DNA of 5,457 bases, from contig JANWZG010000269.1 in NCBI GenBank assembly GCA_025054735.1, positions 1 through 5,457 on the forward strand, written 5' to 3'. Origin of the DNA: Cyanobacteriota bacterium. GTDB lineage: Bacteria; Cyanobacteriota; Cyanobacteriia; SKYG9. Numbering within the stretch: the first letter of the stretch is position 1; every line of letters starts with the position of its first letter. Of this stretch, positions 1 to 5,355 are shown piece after piece. The translations under genes were made by a program, and so were the position numbers. The notes beneath the pieces were generated by a model, which saw nothing but the letters and a program-made list of their open reading frames with translations, had not been told where the DNA came from and ran no database searches.

Positions 1-298
1 GTGGGGTAGGCTGCAAGTCTGGCGTTGTGTCAGAACCTAGTGCCTGTTGGGTTGTAAGCAGGTCTCGCAACTGCTGGGTCATAGTGACCAGTTGGTATAG
101 GCGATCGACTACATCAGGAGCCATGTCGGGAATAGCCAATAACTGCCGCAACTCAGCCATGCCTGTGATTCGAAGCATGGTCTGTGAAATAGACGGTATG
201 TTGGCAGTCGAACCTGTAGCCAGCGGTTGATTGGAAACTACTGGTTGCCAGGGTTGAGTTACTAACTGTACAGAATCGGAATTATTTTGCGGTGCCAT
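1..298 (-). CDS. Unrecognised protein, N-terminal part (cut by window edge)
   Basis: An open reading frame begins with ATG at 296-298 and stays open for 99 codons to the left edge, so the C-terminus is outside the window. I do not recognise the family. The first 40 or so residues are rich in Gln, Asn, Ser, Thr and Pro and look disordered. Residues about 41-85 are Leu/Met-rich and look helical (MLRITGMAELRQLL at 41-54, then VVDRLYQLVTMTQQLRDLL at 63-81). There is no signal peptide or membrane segment in the visible part. It points the same way as the amidase upstream but is separated from it by 218 bp, so co-transcription is possible but not shown. No good Shine-Dalgarno precedes the ATG. A plus-strand frame at 27-230 overlaps it and was judged a shadow. 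It is probably a real gene, function unknown. Confidence 0.55.
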   Translation of the reverse strand, partial: MAPQNNSDSVQLVTQPWQPVVSNQPLATGSTANIPSISQTMLRITGMAELRQLLAIPDMAPDVVDRLYQLVTMTQQLRDLLTTQQALGSDTTPDLQPTP

Positions 299-516
299 TC
301 TTGTGTCTACCCGTGCCACAAGTCAACGAAATCATAACTCTTTATTCACCATAGGTAGTTCCGTTCCGGCAAGTCGAGGAAGAGCAACTGTGAAGTTCAT
401 GAAACTCGATCGCCAATACACCCCAGCAATGCTCTAGAAGGGACGAGACATCAAGCCTATCCCGTCAAGTTCAACACGCCTTCAAGCACGTTAGCCACCC
501 TTCCAGGGTAATCAAG
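299..516. other. Intergenic region between the amidase and the left-edge gene
   Basis: These 218 bp hold no supportable gene. On the minus strand the region is the 3' flank of the amidase and the 5' flank of the left-edge gene. A TATGAT-like -10 (plus-strand 331-336) lies about 35 bp upstream of that gene's ATG but has no matching -35, so I do not call a promoter. The only structure seen is the small hairpin annotated separately at 497-509. Confidence 0.5.
497..509 (-). terminator. Small hairpin just downstream of the amidase stop (weak terminator candidate)
   Basis: ACCCT at 497-501 and AGGGT at 505-509 form a perfect 5-bp stem with a 3-nt loop, 7 bp downstream of the amidase stop codon in the direction of transcription. 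There is no run of T after the stem on the minus strand, so it does not qualify as a classical intrinsic terminator. It may only be a 3'-end stabilising hairpin or chance. Confidence 0.25.
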
Positions 517-2388
517 TTACGATCGACTGTAGGTTAAGTATTGCAAAATTCCCTGGGCGATCGCATCAGCTATCTGTTGCTGGGCAATGGGATTACGCAA
601 CCGATTCGCATCCTCATAACCAGATACATAGCCCGTCTCAATTAATACAGCGGGCATTGATGTTTTACGCAGTACATAAAACCGAGCTTGGCGCACCCCG
701 CGATCGCGCACACCTGCTAGCTGCAACAGGTAGCCATGAAGAGTCTGGGCTAGTTGGCTGCCACTCATGTAGTAGTAAGTTTCTAGTCCATTCACATCGG
801 GACGATCTGCCCCGATAGAGTTGGCATGAATGCTCACAAACAGTTTGGCTCTCACCTGCTCTGCCAATTGCACCCGTGGTTCCAAATCCAGGTCACGATC
901 GTCAACACGAGTTAGCACCACAGGTAGCCCTTGCTGTTGTAGACGGGCACCTACATTCAGGGCAATAGGCAACACTACATCCTTCTCCCGTAGCCCGCCA
1001 ATGCCGACTGCCCCAGGATCTAAACCACCATGCCCAGGATCAATCACAACCACGGGTTGGTCTATGGGCACTGGTGAACTAGGGGGCAGCGTGGGTGCAG
1101 GGGGTAGAGAACTGGGTGGCTGGTCAATGGGTGGAACTGGCGGTGGCAGCGAATTGACTGACAACCGAGGGGGATTAGTGCTCACCGTAACTGGTGGAGT
1201 TGTGACCACTGGAGGAGCAGCAGGCGGCATGGGCGATCGCATCTGGAGCGCTAACACCTGTGGTGACACGGCATTAAGCCGCTCAATCCTAACACCAGCC
1301 GTGGGCAACACCCAAATCGATACGGTTTGAGCATCCTCCCGTTGCAAGCGAATGCGCTGAAGTGGACTGCCTGCTGGCAACTGGGGACCACGCACATCAC
1401 TGGCTAGTCGGGCAGGAGTCAGTTGCAGCCGATATTCATCGCCCTGCCACTGGGCTTGGGGAGTGACAGGCTGGTTTACGTAAATTAACAATTGCCCCTT
1501 AGTAAGATTCAGTTCCACTGCTTGGATGGTCGCGATCGTTGCTGTTGGCGGTGCTGCCACTACCGGCGGCAGGGTATTGATTCTAGGGGCACGCTTGGGC
1601 AACAGTAACATCCCCCCCGATGGGCTAGGCACTAGTTTCCATTCCCCATGGGGAGCGCTCAGCGTTAGCATCAACTGGGTCGTAGTCGGTGTAGAGACTA
1701 TGTTCACAGTTTCAACGCCATGACGCTCAATCCCGATTACACGCTGCGCTACTGTTGCCGCAGGTTGCGTATTGGGGAAGTCAAGTATCAGAGTTCGTTG
1801 ATCGTCGCTCCGTTGCATACGGACGTTGGGCAAGGCCCCACTGGTTTGAATTAACAAGCCGTCGATCGTTGGCTGCACCTGATTGATGACTGTTGCTGTC
1901 TCTGGGGGAGAGGCCACAACCGACATTGGTACTGCCTGCGATGTAATTGGTGGTGACGGAGATGGAGCCACAGTCACAGGTTGCTGGGTTATCGACTGAG
2001 GAGGGGGCAGTTGTACAGTCCAGTGTGTCGGCGACAGTCCCCGAAACTGAATTTGTTTTGGATCCAGTAAATACCCCGGCTCTAGTTCTATGATCACACG
2101 AGCAGTAGAATCATTAAGTTGCACAGCTCGAACATAGCGAACATGCCCCCCCACAGTCTGGGTTAGGGTTGGTTCATCCAGTAGAATCCCCGGTAACTCA
2201 ATTACTAACCGGGTTGGGTCAGCTAACAAATAGGCTTGGGGTTGCACCGGACGATCGACTTTAAACTCCAGTCGGTTCTGGGCACGATCGAACGGTACTA
2301 GCTCCAATCCAGTTGTCCACGCGGGCAACGATGCCAACACAATGACCAGGCAACTGACAATCCCTAAAAGCAACCAGCGAATTCTCAT
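517..2388 (-). CDS. amiC: N-acetylmuramoyl-L-alanine amidase, AMIN + Amidase_3 (AmiC-like)
   Basis: A 623-residue periplasmic zinc hydrolase that cleaves the amide bond between N-acetylmuramic acid and the stem peptide of peptidoglycan. The family acts in daughter-cell separation and, in filamentous cyanobacteria, in perforating the septum. Residues 1-27 are a Sec-type signal peptide (RIRW, a hydrophobic core to about 20, then a PAWTTG cleavage region). Three AMIN-like beta modules follow at about 28-127, 172-265 and 288-386; this family normally uses them for envelope targeting. A Pro/Ser/Thr-rich linker spans about 387-444. The Amidase_3 domain runs from about 445 to 617. Zinc ligands are His453 (DPGHGG), Glu468 (REKD) and His521 (SIHAN); the catalytic Glu is Glu584 (LIETGY). 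All key residues are present, so it should be active. The ATG at 2386-2388 places the signal peptide exactly at the N-terminus; no strong Shine-Dalgarno is seen. The symbol amiC is by family resemblance; orthology to a particular paralogue is not established. Confidence 0.93.
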   Translation of the reverse strand: MRIRWLLLGIVSCLVIVLASLPAWTTGLELVPFDRAQNRLEFKVDRPVQPQAYLLADPTRLVIELPGILLDEPTLTQTVGGHVRYVRAVQLNDSTARVIIELEPGYLLDPKQIQFRGLSPTHWTVQLPPPQSITQQPVTVAPSPSPPITSQAVPMSVVASPPETATVINQVQPTIDGLLIQTSGALPNVRMQRSDDQRTLILDFPNTQPAATVAQRVIGIERHGVETVNIVSTPTTTQLMLTLSAPHGEWKLVPSPSGGMLLLPKRAPRINTLPPVVAAPPTATIATIQAVELNLTKGQLLIYVNQPVTPQAQWQGDEYRLQLTPARLASDVRGPQLPAGSPLQRIRLQREDAQTVSIWVLPTAGVRIERLNAVSPQVLALQMRSPMPPAAPPVVTTPPVTVSTNPPRLSVNSLPPPVPPIDQPPSSLPPAPTLPPSSPVPIDQPVVVIDPGHGGLDPGAVGIGGLREKDVVLPIALNVGARLQQQGLPVVLTRVDDRDLDLEPRVQLAEQVRAKLFVSIHANSIGADRPDVNGLETYYYMSGSQLAQTLHGYLLQLAGVRDRGVRQARFYVLRKTSMPAVLIETGYVSGYEDANRLRNPIAQQQIADAIAQGILQYLTYSRS

Positions 2389-2670
2389 GCAGTACTAGGT
2401 AGATGAAAATGACGTAGTGCTGAGTAACAGAAGTGGCGCGATCGTAAAACCACGCAACCAAGTACCCAATAGTAACCAGATTCAGCCAGCCCGCAACAAC
2501 ATTTATGGGTTAGTCCTACACAACCAGGAGTAAAGAAGAAAGCAAACCATGGTTACTGGTCAAGCCTCTAGCTAAAACATCTGTATCTTTAATTCCTTCA
2601 AGCTCTGCATCATTGGCTAAAGAAAATCTAACTTTGGTTGCCTGCGGAGTGCACCATAGAGACCCCCTGA
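2389..2670. other. Intergenic region upstream of the amidase
   Basis: About 280 bp without a supportable gene. It carries a weak amidase promoter candidate (annotated separately) and a 10-bp perfect palindrome AACCATGGTT at 2545-2554. From about 2614 the frame of the downstream transposase fragment can be read with two stop codons (2629-2631 and 2668-2670), starting WLKKI. That may be eroded transposase sequence, so the left edge of the IS remnant is not sharp. Confidence 0.4.
2441..2469 (-). promoter_or_regulatory. Candidate sigma-70-type promoter for the amidase
   Basis: On the minus strand TTGGGT (plus-strand 2464-2469) and TACGAT (2441-2446) are separated by exactly 17 bp and would start transcription about 45 nt upstream of the amidase ATG. 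The -10 matches the consensus at 4 of 6 positions and the -35 at 3 of 6. Spacing and position are right but the matches are weak, so this is a suggestion only. Confidence 0.25.
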
Positions 2671-3207
2671 ACACTATTTCGCATTCACATCCCCGAAAAC
2701 CACAAACTGGGCGATGGTCGGCGTACCCTCATGGTTCGAACGCTGGTTCAAGATTTGCAAGTAGGTCAAACGAAAATCCTCCGGCAGCGCCGCTTGCTCT
2801 GGGGACATTGGGTTTACATTGCGGCCACTCGGCTCAAAGATGGTTTGCTGCTGGTCATTGCAACCCAAACTGCTCCCAAAACTGCAATCGCAGATTACGC
2901 CAAAAGGTGGTCTGTCGAAACTCTATTTGGCATCCTCAAGACAAGAGGGTGTTGTTTAGAATCAACCCATGTGCAAGCGGGAGAGCAACTGTGCAAGCTC
3001 TTGGCACTCTTGGTATTAACCTTATGCTGCGTGGTGCTGATTGGCGAATGGTTACACGAGTTTCAGTCTTTAGTCATCAAAAAGCATGGGCGCAGAAGCA
3101 AGAGTCTCTTTCGCTATGGCTATGACTATTTGCGATCGATTGTGCTCGACCTAGAGTCCAAGATGGACGATTTTCTAATAGTTCTACAATTTTTGTTTTG
3201 TACTTAG
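2671..3207 (+). pseudogene. IS4-family transposase, C-terminal fragment (copy 1)
   Basis: The C-terminal half of a DDE transposase; the full-length protein would cut and join IS ends. After a stop at 2668-2670 the frame is open to TAG at 3205-3207. It begins TLFRIHIPENHKLGDG and contains YAKRWSVETLFGILK, the Y-(2)-R-(3)-E-(6)-K signature of IS4 transposases. Its catalytic Glu is encoded at 2917-2919. The C-terminus VLQFLFCT looks complete and closely resembles that of copy 2 (VLQFLSCT). The N-terminal half, with both catalytic Asp residues, is missing. The ATG at 2731 is internal to the family and not a natural start, so no active transposase can be made. The overlapping frames at 2613-3125 (plus) and 2674-2868 (minus) are shadows. 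Confidence 0.85.
2671..3207 (+). mobile_element. IS4-family insertion sequence remnant, right half (copy 1)
   Basis: This remnant keeps only the 3' half of the IS and its right terminal inverted repeat. As in copy 2, the TIR overlaps the transposase stop codon and ends with it at 3207. The left half and left TIR are gone, and the left limit is uncertain (between about 2614 and 2671). It lies 25 bp upstream of the first CRISPR-like repeat, so the element may have inserted within or beside a repeat array. Confidence 0.75.
3190..3207 (-). repeat. Right terminal inverted repeat of IS copy 1
   Basis: Read inward from the element end (minus strand) this is CTAAGTACAAAACAAAAA. It matches the 4604-4621 TIR of copy 2 at 16 of 18 positions. 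The outer end coincides with the transposase stop codon in both copies, which fixes the element boundary. Confidence 0.7.
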
Positions 3208-3232
3208 ACGTACTAACCTGAGAAATGGTCAG

Positions 3233-3411
3233 GTGTCCAAACCTCCCATGTCACAAGGTGTTGAGCACTCTAACCGAAGATCCTCAGCAAGGGAGGCAAG
3301 GTATACCCAAACCTCCCATACCACAAGGCGTTGAGCACTAACCAATTTTTCTATAATGATTATCTATAAGTTTGTGTGTCCAAACCGCTGATGCCACAAG
3401 GTGTTGAGCAC
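3233..3411. CRISPR. Short degenerate CRISPR-like array (three 36-bp repeats, two spacers)
   Basis: Three 36-bp repeats lie at 3233-3268, 3303-3338 and 3376-3411, separated by unrelated spacers of 34 bp (3269-3302) and 37 bp (3339-3375). Repeat 1 matches repeat 3 at 32 of 36 positions and repeat 2 at 30 of 36. All share CCAAACC at positions 5-11 and CACAAGG at 20-26, and all end GTTGAGCAC. Each repeat has imperfect dyad symmetry: GTG..CAA at one end against TTG..CAC at the other, with a small inner stem around ACAA. Repeat length, spacer length and dyad are typical of CRISPR. Degeneracy between repeats, only three units and no cas gene or leader in the window argue for a relic. The last repeat ends 3 bp from the stop codon of the SPFH gene. 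The alternative is a non-CRISPR interspersed repeat family. Confidence 0.6.
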
Positions 3412-3414
3412 TGT

Positions 3415-4377
3415 TTACCCTGCTTTTGTATCCTGAGCAATTTTACCGAGCGACTTCAAGGCTGTGCCCAGTTCCATGGGAAATAGAACTACGGTGTTAG
3501 AAGGACTATTGGCCAATCCATCGATCGTCTGGAGCGTGCGTAATTCGAGAGCGATCGGGTTCCTTTCCATGAGTTGAGCAGCTTCAGCAAGGTTAGCAGC
3601 AGCTAGATGGTCGCCCTCAGCTTTAGTAATAGTTGCTCGTTTTTCCCGCTCGGCTGAGGCTTGCCTCGACATCACCTTTTTCAGTTCTTCCGGCAAGTCA
3701 AAATCCTGAAGTTGGATAGAATCTATTCTCAAGCCCCAGTCCTTTACTTTTTCTCCGACGATCGCCGCAATGTCTGCCTGAATTTTTTCTCGTTCAGCCA
3801 GAAGCTCATCTAGAGAAGAAGATCCCACTACATCCCGCAGGGCCGACTGAGCATATTGGGAAGTTGCAAAACTATAGTTCTGGACTTTGGTTACGGCTTT
3901 GCCAGGGTCTTTGACACTCAAAAATAAAGCGCCATCAATTACTACAGGCACATTGTCTTTGGTGATCGCTCGTTGGCGAGGAATATTAATTACTTGTACC
4001 CTGGTATCGATAAAGTGCACTTTCTCGATAAAAGGGATGACATAAAAGACTCCAGAGCCTCTAGTTTCCGAGAATTTGCCCAAGGTGAGAATAACTCCTT
4101 TCTCCCATTCAGCCGCAACACGCACGCCAGATGTAACCTGCCCCCATAGGAAACTGAACACTGCAGCTCCTGCAATTTGGGGTAGAGGTATATTCTGCCT
4201 AGTCTGGACTCCCCGCAAAGCTGCCCAAAACAAAGGAATTGTAACTATCCAAAAGAGCAAACCCCGAATCGGGCCACCCAAAGATACATGCGCCACACCC
4301 GGTGTGGCGTAAACTCTAGAACCTTCCCGTTCTTCACTGACAATTTTTCTAAAAGACGAGTAATCCATGTCAGCCAT
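3415..4377 (-). CDS. SPFH/Band 7 (stomatin/prohibitin-like) membrane protein
   Basis: A complete 320-residue protein of the SPFH superfamily. These proteins form large oligomeric membrane scaffolds and often modulate membrane proteases or microdomains. Two hydrophobic segments, about 36-57 and 64-83, are followed by the SPFH domain at about 86-245. Recognisable elements are EKGVILTLGKF at 92-102, the arginine-containing FIDTRVQVINIPRQ at 122-135, then LRDVVGSSSLDELLAERE at 180-197 and the VKDWGLRIDSIQLQDFDLPE strand-helix at 211-230. An Ala/Glu/Lys-rich, probably coiled segment (about 233-272) precedes a hydrophobic C-terminal stretch (LANSPSNTVVLFPMEL). The start at 4377 is favoured over the internal ATG at 4366-4368 because GGAGA sits 6 nt upstream of it. 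No NfeD or FtsH partner is visible. It stands alone between two IS remnants yet has no stops or frameshifts. Substrate and precise role are unknown. Confidence 0.88.
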   Translation of the reverse strand: MADMDYSSFRKIVSEEREGSRVYATPGVAHVSLGGPIRGLLFWIVTIPLFWAALRGVQTRQNIPLPQIAGAAVFSFLWGQVTSGVRVAAEWEKGVILTLGKFSETRGSGVFYVIPFIEKVHFIDTRVQVINIPRQRAITKDNVPVVIDGALFLSVKDPGKAVTKVQNYSFATSQYAQSALRDVVGSSSLDELLAEREKIQADIAAIVGEKVKDWGLRIDSIQLQDFDLPEELKKVMSRQASAEREKRATITKAEGDHLAAANLAEAAQLMERNPIALELRTLQTIDGLANSPSNTVVLFPMELGTALKSLGKIAQDTKAG

Positions 4378-4383
4378 ATCATT

Positions 4384-4388
4384 TCTCC
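4384..4388 (-). promoter_or_regulatory. Ribosome binding site deciding the SPFH gene start
   Basis: GGAGA on the minus strand lies 6 nt upstream of the ATG at 4375-4377. The second in-frame ATG (4366-4368) would be 15 nt away, so the upstream start is preferred. Confidence 0.65.
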
Positions 4389-4515
4389 ACAGACAGCTAT
4401 TCTGTTTATGTTTTTAGATTACAGTGACTACTCCATGGATTACGGAATCACCAGAAACTCCGTCTAGCAAATTAGTCAGTGAAGCGAGGGCTTCTACTCA
4501 AAGCAGCATATAACT

Positions 4516-4529
4516 CGTGAATGTTCACG
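4516..4529. promoter_or_regulatory. Short dyad, possible operator
   Basis: CGTGAATGTTCACG has perfect 6-bp arms around a 2-bp centre, about 140 bp upstream of the SPFH start. Such a site could bind a dimeric regulator, but no regulator gene is nearby and the match could be chance. Confidence 0.2.
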
Positions 4530-4576
4530 TCTCAGAGCTGCATTGACACCCCGGAATATCCTCAATCGCCCTGAAT

Positions 4577-4600
4577 CCCTAACAAGGGTTTTATCTTTTT
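4577..4600 (+). terminator. Possible intrinsic terminator beside IS copy 2
   Basis: CCCT (4577-4580), loop AACA, AGGG (4585-4588), then TTTTATCTTTTT. The stem is only 4 bp, but the T-rich tail is good for a plus-strand terminator. No plus-strand gene ends here, so its function, if any, is unclear. Confidence 0.25.
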
Positions 4601-4603
4601 ATC

Positions 4604-4621
4604 CTAAGTACAGGACAAAAA
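4604..4621 (+). repeat. Terminal inverted repeat of IS copy 2 (transposase 3' side)
   Basis: CTAAGTACAGGACAAAAA, read inward. It matches the 5263-5280 TIR (read on the minus strand) at 16 of 18 positions and the copy 1 right TIR at 16 of 18. Its outer end coincides with the transposase stop codon. Confidence 0.75.
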
Positions 4622-4855
4622 CTGTAAAACCTTCAGAAACTCATCTATTTTGGACTTTAGATTGAGGCAGATTGATCGCAAGTAATCATAGCTATGGCAA
4701 AACAGGCTCTTGGCTCCACGACCACGGGATTTGATGATTAACGGTTGCAACTTATGGAACTATGCACCAATCAGCACCGCCCAGCATAAGGTTAACGCCA
4801 AGAGTGCCAAGAGCTTGCATAGTCGCTCTCTCGCTTGCACATGCGTTGATTCTCA

Positions 4856-4905
4856 AAAAACCTCTCGTTTTCAGGATGCCAAAACCCTCTCGTTTTCAGG
4901 ATGCC
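4856..4905. repeat. 25-bp tandem duplication inside transposase copy 2
   Basis: 4856-4880 and 4881-4905 are adjacent copies differing at one position (24 of 25 identical). The unit includes CTCTCGTTTTCAGGATGCC and corresponds to the GILKTRG coding region just after the catalytic Glu position. Since 25 is not a multiple of 3, it shifts the transposase frame. Confidence 0.9.
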
Positions 4906-5262
4906 GACGAGGGTTTGCACAAATCACCTTTTGGCGTAATCCGCAATGGCGTGTTCAGGAAGGTCACAATGGTACGGGCGATTTGAGCGTAGTCCAATTC
5001 ATGCTCCCAGAAAAATCGTTGGATGCGTTTGTAATGAGAATCAGTTTGGGCTTTGCCACTAAAGGCTGTTGCCAGTTCGCTGAAATTGACGGTTTTGACT
5101 CGGATCAGTGCTATCAGAAAAGCTGCCAAAAAGCTCAATCTTGCGCCATGCCACGCTAGATGGGGTCGCAGTTTGGTCTGAAGTAGAGTAACTTGGTGCA
5201 TAAGGGTTTTGCTGTGAAGGTGGTAATTCTCATGAAACCCTCTTTTCTTTACTATTAGCAAA

Positions 5263-5280
5263 TTTTTGTCCTATGCTTAG
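5263..5280 (-). repeat. Terminal inverted repeat of IS copy 2 (transposase 5' side)
   Basis: Read inward on the minus strand this is CTAAGCATAGGACAAAAA, 16 of 18 identical to the TIR at 4604-4621. It lies about 60 bp upstream of the transposase ATG at 5201. Confidence 0.7.
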
Positions 5281-5319
5281 TGACAGTACTTAGGGTTAGC
5301 AATTACGACGCATAGCAAA

Positions 5320-5355
5320 GTGTCCAAACCTCCAATATCACAAGGCACTGGGCAT
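5320..5355 (+). repeat. Solitary fourth copy of the 36-bp CRISPR-like repeat
   Basis: A 36-bp sequence in the same orientation as the three repeats at 3233-3411. It matches the first of them at 29 of 36 positions, including GTGTCCAAACCTCC at its start and the shared CACAAGG core. Most changes lie in the last ten bases (GCACTGGGCAT instead of GTGTTGAGCAC), as in degenerate terminal repeats of CRISPR arrays. It lies 39 bp outside the TIR of IS copy 2, or 25 bp outside the duplicated TIR-like end. No further repeat follows in the remaining 102 bp. Confidence 0.65.

Larger units (their letters stand above)
4378..4603. other. Intergenic region between the SPFH gene and IS copy 2
   Basis: 226 bp without a gene. 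It should contain the SPFH promoter, but no convincing -35/-10 pair was found on the minus strand. Four small structures are seen. CATGGATTAC at 4434-4443 is the exact inverted copy of 4360-4369 within the SPFH start region. A bulged hairpin of GAAGC and GCTTC lies at about 4484-4497. A 14-bp dyad, CGTGAATGTTCACG, lies at 4516-4529. A short stem followed by T-rich sequence, annotated separately, lies at 4577-4600. Confidence 0.5.
4604..5201 (-). pseudogene. IS4-family transposase, internally deleted and disrupted (copy 2)
   Basis: The N-terminus starts at ATG 5199-5201 (MHQVTLLQTKLRPHLAWHG) and continues through SGKAQTDSHYKRIQRFF to ARTIVT, a typical IS4-family N-terminal region. At about 4960 the sequence jumps, with a frame change, to the YAKR signature region; the middle of the gene with both catalytic Asp residues is deleted. 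In the C-terminal part the Trp after YAKR is a stop (4924-4926), and the catalytic Glu codon is CAA (Gln, 4915-4917). A 25-bp tandem duplication shifts the frame, and a further TAG lies at 4760-4762. Beyond that the homology with copy 1 continues to the complete end VLQFLSCT and TAG at 4604-4606. The reading frame can be extended upstream to a TTG at 5261, but the conserved family start is the ATG. Certainly non-functional. Confidence 0.85.
4604..5280 (-). mobile_element. Internally deleted IS4-family element with both ends (copy 2)
   Basis: A 677-bp element bounded by 18-bp TIRs and inverted relative to copy 1. The internal deletion removes the catalytic core coding region but leaves both ends, so it resembles a non-autonomous derivative that could once have been moved by an intact relative. 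No target-site duplication is recognisable beside the TIRs. Just outside the 5280 end a second TIR-like start lies at 5281-5294, read on the minus strand as CCTAAGTACTGTCA. Confidence 0.75.

Noticed and set aside
436..503. GAAGGG / CCCTTC pair as a terminator between the amidase and the left-edge gene
   Set aside because: The arms are more than 50 nt apart and no T-tract follows.
830..1330. Long plus-strand open frame (166 codons) within the amidase
   Set aside because: It is antisense to the amidase coding region, low in complexity (Gly/Thr/Ser-rich, mirroring the Pro linker) and resembles no family.
2261..2461. Minus-strand 66-codon frame overlapping the amidase start
   Set aside because: It overlaps the signal peptide region in another frame and has no family resemblance or ribosome site.
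2545..2580. Possible further degenerate CRISPR-like repeat (CAAACCATGG...)
   Set aside because: Only the CAAACC core matches; the conserved CACAAGG and GAGCAC parts are absent.
2613..3125. Plus-strand frame of 170 codons over transposase copy 1
   Set aside because: It is out of frame with the recognisable transposase signature and is a shadow.
3990..4312. Short frames on both strands inside the SPFH gene
   Set aside because: They are alternative frames of a well-supported conserved gene.
4710..5159. Plus-strand frames opposite transposase copy 2
   Set aside because: The minus strand carries clear transposase homology; the plus-strand translations look like nothing known.
4596..5289. Target-site duplication around IS copy 2
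   Set aside because: The bases flanking the two TIRs do not match over 8-12 bp.
2671..5355. CRISPR-associated transposon or a complete defence system
   Set aside because: No cas, tnsB, tnsC, tniQ or other effector gene is present; the transposase remnants are IS4-like and broken.
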